NCBI GenBank assembly: GCA_026989175.1
Contig: JALSJT010000204.1
Location: 1-37,670 of the forward strand
Direction: 5' to 3'
DNA length: 37,670 nucleotides
Origin: Thiomicrorhabdus sp.
GTDB taxonomy: Bacteria > Pseudomonadota > Gammaproteobacteria > Thiomicrospirales > Thiomicrospiraceae
Every line of letters begins with the position of its first letter. The stretch's first letter is position 1. Made by a program: the position numbers and the translations under genes. This document shows positions 9,254 to 18,255 of this stretch, one piece after another. The notes beneath the pieces are model-generated. The model did not search any database and was not told the DNA's origin. It saw nothing but the letters and a program-made list of their open reading frames with translations.

Positions 9254-10687
9254 TTATGACTCTCTTAAGGCTTGGTCTTTGGCTTTGATTATCGGCTTTA
9301 ACAGGTAGTCTAGTAACGTATGTTTACCCACAATAATATCAACACTTGCGGTCATTCCTGGGAGTAGGTATAAAGGGTTGTTTGCGGTGCCTAAATGGTT
9401 CTCATTGGTCTTAATTCGAGCAATATAGAAGCTGTTTCCCTCTTCATCGGTAATCGTATCGGCAGAAATTTGTGTGACAACCCCGTCTAATCCACCATAG
9501 ATTGAGAAGTCATAGGCGGTAAATTTAACCTTTGCCGTGAGTCCGTTGTAAATAAAGCCGATGTCGGCGGGTAGGATTTTGGTTTCAAGGACGAGAGTGT
9601 CATTTTCGGGAACAATTTCTATAATATCGCTTCCTGGTTGAATAACCCCACCAATGGTATTTACAAAAAGTTGCTTGATGGTTCCACTAACGGGAGACCT
9701 TATTTCGGTTCGAGTGACTCGGTCGGCCAATGCCGTTTTGGACTTTTCAAGTTGACTGATCTCTGCCAGTACTTGGTTGAGCTCTTCATGCGCTTCATTC
9801 ATAAAGTTCTCTTTCGCTTCAATTCGTTTTGAACGGAACTCTGTAATCACCGATTGCAGTTTTGGGATTGAAAATTCAACCGATTTTAATTTGGAATAGG
9901 CTTCGTTCTCTTCGCGTTGAAGTTTGAGTAGGTCTACGTGTGAAGCAATCCCTTGATTGACCAAGGGTTCCGTTAAATCAATTTCTTGTTGTAACAGCTG
10001 AAGTGTACGCTTGAGTTGAACCAGTTGATTTTGAGCTTCACGTAACTCAAGCTTTTTTTGCTCAATTTGTTCAACAATAATCGTATCATTGGTTTTGTGT
10101 TGTCGAGCTCTTGCTTTGTACAAATGATGTTCACGGTCATATAAGGATTGTATTCGACTGTCTTGTGAAATTTCATGCGGTTTAAACGGTTTATTAAAGG
10201 CTTCAGCTTTTAAGCGTTGGGCACGTGCCGTAAGCTGTGCTTCTTTGACTTCACTTTCATCATAGGAGCTTGAAAACTGTATATTGTTGAGCTTCATTAG
10301 TATTTGGTTTTTTGTAACATGGTCTCCGGTTCGTACAAAAATCTCTTCAACAATCCCGCCCTCTAAGTTTTGAATGACTTGAATTTTGGTGGAGGGGACA
10401 ACCTTGCCTTCGCCTCGTACAATTTTATCTAACTCGGCGTAGTTTGCCCAAGTGATGAGCCATATTACTACAAATAAAATAACCCATACCAGCCACTGTG
10501 ATCGTGCGGTGGGCTTTTCAAGTGCAGCCTGACTCAGGCTAGACATGAATTCAATATCTTGTGCGATAATTTTCTCTTTTTTCTGTTTTGCGTGCTCTTG
10601 TTTTTTTAGTAATGCATCCGCCTCCTCTTGTGTCGAGGCGTCTTTAGAGGTTTTGTGAGAAGTAGGCAGATTATCTGAGTTTGTCAT
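9254..10687 (-). CDS. lapC: HlyD-family T1SS periplasmic adaptor (LapC-like)
   Basis: 477 aa; VVPSTKIQVIQNLEGGIVEEIFVRTGDHVTKNQ; RSPVSGTIKQLFVNTIGGVIQPG. ATG overlaps the stop of the upstream ABC transporter gene. Confidence 0.92.
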   Translation of the reverse strand: MTNSDNLPTSHKTSKDASTQEEADALLKKQEHAKQKKEKIIAQDIEFMSSLSQAALEKPTARSQWLVWVILFVVIWLITWANYAELDKIVRGEGKVVPSTKIQVIQNLEGGIVEEIFVRTGDHVTKNQILMKLNNIQFSSSYDESEVKEAQLTARAQRLKAEAFNKPFKPHEISQDSRIQSLYDREHHLYKARARQHKTNDTIIVEQIEQKKLELREAQNQLVQLKRTLQLLQQEIDLTEPLVNQGIASHVDLLKLQREENEAYSKLKSVEFSIPKLQSVITEFRSKRIEAKENFMNEAHEELNQVLAEISQLEKSKTALADRVTRTEIRSPVSGTIKQLFVNTIGGVIQPGSDIIEIVPENDTLVLETKILPADIGFIYNGLTAKVKFTAYDFSIYGGLDGVVTQISADTITDEEGNSFYIARIKTNENHLGTANNPLYLLPGMTASVDIIVGKHTLLDYLLKPIIKAKDQALRES

Positions 10688-12918
10688 GAGGTTTTCTTTT
10701 TACTAATTTTGCCCGTTTTAAGGGCGTCTAATACGGATTGCTTCGGGCCATCCGCAATCATTTTTCCGTGATCCATCACCATGAGTCGATCGACGAGTTG
10801 TAATAAGCTCATTTTATGGGTTACTAAGATTGTGGTGCTACTTAGTGTCCCTTTTTTCAATCGGTCAATCATGATTTGCTCGGTTTTGGCATCCATCGCA
10901 TTGGTGGGTTCATCAAATAGATAGATGGGCGAGTCGAGGAGAAGTGCTCGTGCGACGGCAATACTTTGTCGCTGCCCACCTGATAATGATTTTCCACCTT
11001 CATCAACTTTTAAGCTGTAACCTGAGGGGTGTTGTTTGATAAAGTCATCTACACCAGCTAATTTGGCCGCTTTGAGGATTGCACTGTCGTCAATATAGGG
11101 GGCTTTATAGGAGATATTATCACGTACGTCACCGCTAAAGAGGGTAACGTCTTGTGGTACGTAGTTAATATTACGCCTTAACTCCGCAGGATCGAGTTGT
11201 GAGATATCAATACCATCAATAAGAATTGACCCTTCATCAATTCGATAGAACCCTAAGATAAGTTTTTCAATCGTCGATTTACCGGAGCCAATTCGGCCAA
11301 TAATGGCGACTTTTTCGCCGGGTTCAATAATGAAACTTACTTGATGAAGTGCTTGCTTCGTTTCACCAGGGTAGGTAAAGCTTACGTTATTAAACTCAAT
11401 GCGCCCTTCAATATGAGGGTGTTGAATAAATCGCTTATTGGCCGGTCTTTCAATCTCTTTTAGCATGAGTTCATTTAACGAGTCGAGCGCTGTTTTCGTT
11501 TGAGAGTAGGAGGTGGTTAGATTGGCAAACTGCCCCATAGGGCCGATGGCTCTTTGACTGAGCATAACCGTGGCAATGAGTCCGCCCATGGTTAAATTGC
11601 CTTCGGTAATAAAGTAAACACCAGTAAGGACAATGAGAACGGTGCTGATTTGTTGCATAAATCCAGTCATTCTTCCAATGGAACTTTGTAACATTTTAGA
11701 GCGCAGACTGGCTTGAGCAATCTCTCCGATGGCTTGTTCCCACTTCCATTGAGAGCGTGCTTCAACCCCAAGTGATTTGATGGTTTCCATTGCGGTAAGC
11801 GTTTCAATCAGTACCGCATTTTTTTGACTATTAGCTTGATAGGTTGCTTCAATACTACGTTGAATAGGGCCTTTTAATAAAAAGCTATAGAGCAAAATAA
11901 TGAGGATAATGGAGAGGGGAACTAAAACAATGAGACCAGCAATATAAAAGATAACCAGTAAAAATATAATCGTAAAGGGAAGGTCTACCAGTGATGCAAT
12001 CGTACCAGAGGTAAAGAAATTTCGAATGCTATCAAACTCTTTAAGGGTGTTGGCAAATGCCCCAATAGAGCCATTGCGATTGGCCATGGTTAAGCCTAGG
12101 GTTTGCTCAAAAATTTTACCAGACATGATGACATCGCTTTTTTTACCAGCAACTTCCAGAAAATAGGAGCGTAAATATTTGAGTAAAATATCAAATAGAT
12201 AAATAACACTGACACCGATAGCGAGTACCCATAACGATTCGATGGCATTATTTGGTACGATGCGGTCATAGACGTTCATGACAAAAAGAGGGGTGGCTAA
12301 AACAAAAATATTGATGACAATGGAGGCGATTAATACATCTCGATAAATGGATTTTGATGCCCATAGGGTGCTCCAAAACCAGTGACCATCTTGAAATCCA
12401 AGTAAGTTTTCGGTTTTTTTCTCATGATGCATTTTGACGGTGAGGTAGATGGCATAGCCTGTATAGTCGGCTTCCAGTTTTGCAATGTCAATCGTTAGTG
12501 AGCCCTCTTTTGCTTCGGGTAAAATAATTTTAGCAGTACCCGCCTCGATATCGAGCTGTTCTAAAATACAGGCTTGGTTTTTTTTAAGCACAAGAATACA
12601 AGGAAGGACTAAATTAGAAATACTCTGTAGAGGCCTCTCTTTAAAGCTGGCGATTAAGTTGGCACGCTCGGCTGCGCGGGCAAAAATTTTAGGAGGAATG
12701 CAACCATCTTCAATAGGAAGCCCAGCAATTAAGGCCTCTTTCGAAAACGGTTGGCGGTTTAATTTGGTATAGATAACTAAACAGTCCAATAGAGGACTGT
12801 GAAGTTCCGTGTGCAAGGGCGCTTGATGATCTTTATCGGTCTCTTTTTCGAAATTATCTGAGGTTAATTTTGCTTCGGTATCGGATTGAGATACGGTGTT
12901 TTTTGCTATTGATTCCAT
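10684..12918 (-). CDS. lapB: T1SS ABC permease/ATPase (LapB/LssB-like, N-terminal C39-like domain)
   Basis: 744 aa; IIGRIGSGKSTIEKL Walker A; LSGGQRQSIAVARALLLDSPIYLFDEPT; N-terminal LDCLVIYTKLNRQPFSKEALIAGLPI region. Confidence 0.93.
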   Translation of the reverse strand: MESIAKNTVSQSDTEAKLTSDNFEKETDKDHQAPLHTELHSPLLDCLVIYTKLNRQPFSKEALIAGLPIEDGCIPPKIFARAAERANLIASFKERPLQSISNLVLPCILVLKKNQACILEQLDIEAGTAKIILPEAKEGSLTIDIAKLEADYTGYAIYLTVKMHHEKKTENLLGFQDGHWFWSTLWASKSIYRDVLIASIVINIFVLATPLFVMNVYDRIVPNNAIESLWVLAIGVSVIYLFDILLKYLRSYFLEVAGKKSDVIMSGKIFEQTLGLTMANRNGSIGAFANTLKEFDSIRNFFTSGTIASLVDLPFTIIFLLVIFYIAGLIVLVPLSIILIILLYSFLLKGPIQRSIEATYQANSQKNAVLIETLTAMETIKSLGVEARSQWKWEQAIGEIAQASLRSKMLQSSIGRMTGFMQQISTVLIVLTGVYFITEGNLTMGGLIATVMLSQRAIGPMGQFANLTTSYSQTKTALDSLNELMLKEIERPANKRFIQHPHIEGRIEFNNVSFTYPGETKQALHQVSFIIEPGEKVAIIGRIGSGKSTIEKLILGFYRIDEGSILIDGIDISQLDPAELRRNINYVPQDVTLFSGDVRDNISYKAPYIDDSAILKAAKLAGVDDFIKQHPSGYSLKVDEGGKSLSGGQRQSIAVARALLLDSPIYLFDEPTNAMDAKTEQIMIDRLKKGTLSSTTILVTHKMSLLQLVDRLMVMDHGKMIADGPKQSVLDALKTGKISKKKTS

Positions 12919-12947
12919 ATTGCCTGTCGTCTTTCGTATGATGCGGG

Positions 12948-14900
12948 TTAACGCTTTTCTTTGTGTATTAAGGCCGAAGGAGCGCCATAATAGTACCCTT
13001 GGAAGTACTCGGTACCTAAATCAGCAAAGGCTTTCTGTTGCTCTTGATTTTCAATGGCAACGGCAATGATATTAATATCTAAACTTTTGGCAAGTTCGCA
13101 TAAACTCGCAACATAATTTTTGGTTTGTTCATCGATGCAGATGGTTTTGCTAAAAGAGGGGTCTAATTTAATGTAATTGGGTCGTATTGTTTGAAGATAG
13201 CTTATATTGGTTAGTGCACTCCCAAAATGGTCTATTCCAAAGCCAACCCCGAGTTGTTTGAACTCTTCAATAAGAGGCCAAGCGGTTCCTTTTTCTTCAA
13301 GAATGAGTCTTTCGGGCAGCTCAAATGATAAGCTTGAGAGGTGTGCTTTTGACGTTGTTAATGTTGTGATGAGCCACTTTTTAAAGAGGGGGTTCTCTAA
13401 CACGGACTTGGATAGATTTACGGCAACCGGGTGGTTAGAAGGGTGCTGTAAAAATTGTAAGACTTTCTGAATAACCAGTTTGTCAATTTCTTCAATTCGA
13501 TTAAGTTGTTCAATCGCAGGCATAAAGTAGCCAGCAGAGCGAACGATACCATCAAAGTCGGTTAAGCGAATTAAGACTTCTTGATCGTGAATTTCACGAT
13601 TATGGTCATAAGAATTTTGTTGAAAAAGTAAAAAGCGTTCTTCAAAAAAGGCTTGATCCAATTTTTTATCCCACGCAAGGTGAGAGGGACGACTACTTTT
13701 TTCCGTCTCATAGAAATAGACTTGATTTTCTCCTAATTGATTCGCCTCACTCATTGCAAAATCTAAGTTTGCTAAGAGTGTGCTACGTGTTTGACCTGGT
13801 TCATAGCAAATATAGGCGATGGATAGACTGGTTTTTGATGCTTCAATAGAGAGCTGCTTTAGGATTTTTGAGAGGCGCTTGGTAATAATTTCTGCTTGCG
13901 GTTGAACTTGTTTGGGGTCTGAGTTGGGTAAGACAGCAACAAGCTCCGTGCCATTGAGGCGAGCAAAAAGGCTGTTGCGATGGTACAGGTTTGACTGTAC
14001 TTCTTCAGCCAGTGACTTGATGAGTTTATCCCCGGTAATATAACCATATTGTTCATTGAGAATTTTAAGGTTTTGTATACGCACAAGGCAAATGGTACCT
14101 GGGATGGCGTCCTCTTTAGGGTCTAATAAGCTATCGAGCAACATCTCAAAGTGGCGGCGATTATGAAGCTCAGTCACCGGATCTTGAAAAGCCATTTTTT
14201 GTAGCTTTTCGGCCGTATTAGCATCCCGTTCAAAAATCATTTTTAGCTTAGAAACCATGGCATTCATTGCCGCAACGACTTCACGAAACTCCGTCGTTTT
14301 AGGCAGAGGTTCCTGAATTAAGTACTCTTTTTTGACAATGGCCTTTGCTTGTTCTTCCATTTTTTTGAGTGGTGCAAGCATGACTTTAAGAGCATAAATG
14401 ATGATGAGTGTTGAGACGATTGCTGCCAATAAGAACCAAGTTAATAGGGTTACGGTGGAGTTCCATAGTTCAATGTATGCATAGCCTGTATGACTGGTTA
14501 CGCTAAGCGTACCAACGGGAATCCAACCCGACTGAACCAGTGCTTCTGCGGTAGGGGCAGAGAGCTCTATGGTATGGATAAAAAATTCAGGAACATCTTC
14601 CATAGTTTCTGTGTTTTCTCTCTGGTAAAGGAGCTCTCCTTCCGTATTTTTTAATGTAATGTTTTTGTAATAGCCTCGATCAAATACCGCATTAATCATG
14701 GTTTCCATGCTGGATAGGTCATTTGGGTCTTGAAGTGAGCTAAGAGAGAGTCCAAGAGAGGTTGCAGTATCTTGTGCGTGAGAGTGAAGTTGTTCTTGCA
14801 GAAAGTTTTTAGTGTTGCTCAAATTTAAGCTAAAGGTACCGGCTAATAGAATCATTAGTAGTGAAGCGATAAAAAGTACCATTTGTTTGTTTAAACTCAT
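12948..14900 (-). CDS. lapD: LapD-like inner-membrane c-di-GMP receptor (LapD/MoxY N-terminal domain, HAMP, degenerate GGDEF and EAL)
   Basis: 650 aa; TM-periplasmic-TM-HAMP; degenerate ARLNGTELVAVLP at the GGDEF position and QEVLIRL at the EAL position; neighbours LapG and T1SS. Confidence 0.9.
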   Translation of the reverse strand: MSLNKQMVLFIASLLMILLAGTFSLNLSNTKNFLQEQLHSHAQDTATSLGLSLSSLQDPNDLSSMETMINAVFDRGYYKNITLKNTEGELLYQRENTETMEDVPEFFIHTIELSAPTAEALVQSGWIPVGTLSVTSHTGYAYIELWNSTVTLLTWFLLAAIVSTLIIIYALKVMLAPLKKMEEQAKAIVKKEYLIQEPLPKTTEFREVVAAMNAMVSKLKMIFERDANTAEKLQKMAFQDPVTELHNRRHFEMLLDSLLDPKEDAIPGTICLVRIQNLKILNEQYGYITGDKLIKSLAEEVQSNLYHRNSLFARLNGTELVAVLPNSDPKQVQPQAEIITKRLSKILKQLSIEASKTSLSIAYICYEPGQTRSTLLANLDFAMSEANQLGENQVYFYETEKSSRPSHLAWDKKLDQAFFEERFLLFQQNSYDHNREIHDQEVLIRLTDFDGIVRSAGYFMPAIEQLNRIEEIDKLVIQKVLQFLQHPSNHPVAVNLSKSVLENPLFKKWLITTLTTSKAHLSSLSFELPERLILEEKGTAWPLIEEFKQLGVGFGIDHFGSALTNISYLQTIRPNYIKLDPSFSKTICIDEQTKNYVASLCELAKSLDINIIAVAIENQEQQKAFADLGTEYFQGYYYGAPSALIHKEKR

Positions 14901-14970
14901 GATGTTTTTTCCTTTGAGATCTCTATTTAACTATCTGGAAGCGGGAGCGTTTGTGCTTAATTATTTCATC

Positions 14971-15672
14971 TTACTGGATTTTAAGTCGTTCTAATAGGTT
15001 ATTCCAAGCTTTTAGCTTCTTGGTTCCACCGGAGACTGAGCGTCCTTTTCCTCGCTGTTTTGCTAGCCAGAGTCCATCTCCGTTAAAGCTGTAGACAGGT
15101 ACTAGATCATTACGTTGGGTCGCTTTTAAAATACGTTTGTTAATGTTATCTAAAACGAGAGGGATAGATGTTGGTGTTTTAAAATAGGTTAAGACCATGT
15201 GTGCTTGGTTTAGGCGAATGGCCTTAACGTAAGTAAGGTATAGCTTTTTTTCTGAGACCCCAAGTGCTTTTAGGGTGAAGTATTTGGCAATGGTATAGTC
15301 TTCACAGTCACCAGCATCCGTTGAGAGCATCTCAACAGGGGTTGCCCAATAGTCTTTTTGCTTCCAATGAATAATATCGTCAATAAAACGTACTTCATTA
15401 AAAAAATCATTTACATTTTTAAGCTTGGTTGCTTCGGGTTGATTGATGTTGTCATCCACAAGCTGTTGCCAGGCTTGAAGACGCCGACCGGCAAATAAAC
15501 CATATGTTTGTATGGCATTTTGAATCTCTTGTTGTGATACGACTTGAGGAGCGGTACTCGCCGTCGACCAAATGACTCCAGAGGTGAGCAGTGTCAAACA
15601 AAAAATAAATGCCTTTAATCCATGCCATTTTTTCATAGCGTTAAGCTTATCGAGGCGCAGAGATAAAGGCAA
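14971..15672 (-). CDS. lapG: LapG-like periplasmic transglutaminase-like cysteine protease (BTLCP)
   Basis: 233 aa; STDAGDCEDYTIAKYFTL (Cys), QAHMVLTYF (His), LVLDNINKRIL (Asp) match the LapG catalytic triad context. Confidence 0.92.
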   Translation of the reverse strand: MPLSLRLDKLNAMKKWHGLKAFIFCLTLLTSGVIWSTASTAPQVVSQQEIQNAIQTYGLFAGRRLQAWQQLVDDNINQPEATKLKNVNDFFNEVRFIDDIIHWKQKDYWATPVEMLSTDAGDCEDYTIAKYFTLKALGVSEKKLYLTYVKAIRLNQAHMVLTYFKTPTSIPLVLDNINKRILKATQRNDLVPVYSFNGDGLWLAKQRGKGRSVSGGTKKLKAWNNLLERLKIQ

Positions 15673-15732
15673 ATGATACCCGTTAAATTTTGATTAAAAA
15701 AAATAATTGGTATCACTTTATTAGTCGTTTGG

Positions 15733-16656
15733 TTATTTTGGAATCATTTCAGCGGGCAAGGTTAAGGTTGCATCATCCGGAAGTTCATTGAGTTTAATCA
15801 CTTGTAGTTCAATGCGGCGGTTTTTTTGGCGACCCTCTTCAGTTGAGTTATCGGCAATTGGGTACTGTTCGCCGTAGCCATTAATATAAACTTTAGGTGC
15901 AATATGTCCGAGCTCTTGAATAATAAACGCTTTTGCACTATTGGCTCTGCGCCAAGAGAGGCGAAGATTTAAGTCGTCGGATCCAACATAGTCCGTATGC
16001 CCTGTAATGAGAACAACGTCATCCTCTTTTAAGTTACTTAGCATGGCGGCATCTTTTCTTAAGATTGCTTTTTGGCTCTCTTGAATATCATGCGAATAGG
16101 TTTCAAAAATAATATTTGTTAATACGTATTCATGGGGTTCGCAACCGTGGCGATTTACCGTAGTATTGAGAGGTGTATCTAAGCACTCATCAATATTGTC
16201 ATTGACGTTGTCATGGTCGATATCTATGATTTCACAGCCATGCGCATCTACGGTTACCCCTTTTGGTGTGCCAGGGCACTTATCTTTACTATCAGGGACA
16301 CCGTCTTTATCTTCATCATTCTCACAGCCAAACCGATTTACCATGACGCCGGGCGCCGTATTTAAGCATTGATCAATACGATCGACAACGCCATCTTTGT
16401 CGTTATCCACTTCACAGCCATATTGATCAACTGCGGCACCAAAAAGGGTATTTAGACAGTGGTCGTATTGGTCTTTTACGCCATCTTGGTCTAAGTCTTT
16501 ATAGTAGGTTGTCGTTATTTTTGCATCATAGCTGGTTAACGCTTTAATCGCATGGGTTACAGGCTTCTCTTGGGAAGTCTCTTCTGCGTAAGAAGGGAGA
16601 GCGAGGCAGGTTGTTAATAAGCTGCTGGTAACGAGGGCTATTTTAATTTTTTTCAT
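15733..16656 (-). CDS. OmpA-family protein with thrombospondin type-3-like calcium-binding repeats
   Basis: Repeats such as DLDQDGVKDQYDHCLNT...YGCEVDNDKDGVVDRIDQCLNT...FGCENDEDKDGVPDSKDKCPGT; C-terminal OmpA domain ITGHTDYVGSDDLNLRLSWRRANSAKAFI...NRRIEL. Confidence 0.92.
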   Translation of the reverse strand: MKKIKIALVTSSLLTTCLALPSYAEETSQEKPVTHAIKALTSYDAKITTTYYKDLDQDGVKDQYDHCLNTLFGAAVDQYGCEVDNDKDGVVDRIDQCLNTAPGVMVNRFGCENDEDKDGVPDSKDKCPGTPKGVTVDAHGCEIIDIDHDNVNDNIDECLDTPLNTTVNRHGCEPHEYVLTNIIFETYSHDIQESQKAILRKDAAMLSNLKEDDVVLITGHTDYVGSDDLNLRLSWRRANSAKAFIIQELGHIAPKVYINGYGEQYPIADNSTEEGRQKNRRIELQVIKLNELPDDATLTLPAEMIPK

Positions 16657-16719
16657 AAACGGCTCTAAGGTTTTTAAATAGATGTTTTTTCTGAAGGTTT
16701 TTACTTTTTTTATTTTATA

Positions 16720-16880
16720 GAGACCTTTGCACGAGGGGGACGCGAGAGAAAAAAGAGCTAAAATTTGACTGATTGAGGCGGGAATCGTAGGGAATAGCTA
16801 GCTATTCGCAAGATTTTCAACAAAAATCAGGCATATTTTTTAGCCTTTTTTATCCGTGTATTCTCTCGTGCAAAGGTCTC
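16720..16880. mobile_element. MITE-like palindromic element, IS5-group-like termini
   Basis: Perfect 16-bp TIRs GAGACCTTTGCACGAG (16720-16735) and CTCGTGCAAAGGTCTC (16865-16880); TTATA direct repeats at 16715-16719 and 16881-16885; centred on palindrome GAATAGCTAGCTATTC (16792-16807). Confidence 0.85.
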
Positions 16881-17031
16881 TTATAATTTTATAATAATTT
16901 AGGTAAAAGACTGTTTTAGCCTATTTTAATGGACATAATCATACACGTTTTTTTATTTTTGGTAAGGAATACTACTCAATTTATTTAGATAAAGTTGATT
17001 TTCGAGTTATATTTTTTACTTTTTAATGGAA

Positions 17032-18255
17032 TTAGAAGGTTTGTTTGAGTGCGTTTAAAAGTTGCTGATCTGTTAACCGTACAGGGTTTCCGAGCATACT
17101 GCCGCTACGGCAGTTTTCAATAACCTTGTCTAGGTTGCTTGATGTTAGACCATATTGGCTTAACCCATTGGGCGCATAGTGTTGAGTGAGTTTATGCAGG
17201 GTTTGTACCAGGTTTTGTAAGTTCACATCAGAATTTTGGGTAGTGATTGTGTTGAATAGTTGACTAATTTGTCGATACTTTTCTAAGCACTGCGTGGCAT
17301 CAGCGGTATCAATTGACTGCAAGGTTTCAATATTAAGTTGGGTGATTGGCGCAAGTAGTTTTGCACAAACAATACCATGTGGGGCTTTAAAGAACGCGCC
17401 AATCGGCCCAGCCAAACCATGTACCGCACCTAGCCCCGCATTGGCTAAGGTAATGCCGGATAGCGAGGCCGCCAGCATTAAGTTGCTATACCCTTCCTGT
17501 TGAATCGCTTCATTCGCATGGTTAATTTTTTCAAACGCCCCTTGAAAGAGGGTCATGCCTTGCCAAGCCAATGCATCCGTGATCGGGTTGCTTTTCAGTG
17601 TGGTGTACGACTCTAACAACTGAGTAAAGGCATCCATTCCGGTGGCATAAAGTATCTCTTTCGGGCAGGTTTTGAGCAGTTCGGGATCGAGCCAAACGTG
17701 TTTTGCCAGTAATTTATCGTCTCGAAACGATTTTTTAAACTGGCCGAGCTTGGATAACACGGCGTTTTTGGTGGTTTCACTGCCTGTTCCAGCGGTGGTT
17801 GGCACGGCAATAAATGGGCAGGTGTTTACGTTAAATGGCTTGCCGAGTCCAACACCCTCTAAATAATCCATCACGGAGGTTTGGCTTGGAATTAATCCTG
17901 CAATGGCTTTCGCCGCATCGAGTACACTGCCACCTCCCAATCCAACCACGGCTTGGGTGTCGGTATCGCACTGCTGTACGATCTCATCGACTTGATCAGG
18001 AGAGGGTTCACCTGAAATGATAAAGTGTTGCAGCGTAATATTGTGTGCTTGCAACTGGTTGAGTAGTGTGTGACCAAAGTAGCCTTCTATTGCTAAGGTT
18101 TTTCCCGTGATAGCGACCAGTTTTTTAGGACAATTTTGAATTAAAAAATCGGTCAGTTGTTGGCGAATGCCCCAGCCAAAATGTAGGGCAGGCATGGGGG
18201 CAAATTCAAACGGGGCGATAGAGGTTGATGCGATTGACATATTTATAGGTCTCAT
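17032..18255 (-). CDS. Iron-containing alcohol dehydrogenase family protein
   Basis: 407 aa; AVVGLGGGSVLDAAKAIAGL; VPTTAGTGSETTKNAV; GAVHGLAGPIGAFFKAPHGIVCA. The start may be the internal ATG (MSIAST). Confidence 0.92.
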   Translation of the reverse strand: MRPINMSIASTSIAPFEFAPMPALHFGWGIRQQLTDFLIQNCPKKLVAITGKTLAIEGYFGHTLLNQLQAHNITLQHFIISGEPSPDQVDEIVQQCDTDTQAVVGLGGGSVLDAAKAIAGLIPSQTSVMDYLEGVGLGKPFNVNTCPFIAVPTTAGTGSETTKNAVLSKLGQFKKSFRDDKLLAKHVWLDPELLKTCPKEILYATGMDAFTQLLESYTTLKSNPITDALAWQGMTLFQGAFEKINHANEAIQQEGYSNLMLAASLSGITLANAGLGAVHGLAGPIGAFFKAPHGIVCAKLLAPITQLNIETLQSIDTADATQCLEKYRQISQLFNTITTQNSDVNLQNLVQTLHKLTQHYAPNGLSQYGLTSSNLDKVIENCRSGSMLGNPVRLTDQQLLNALKQTF

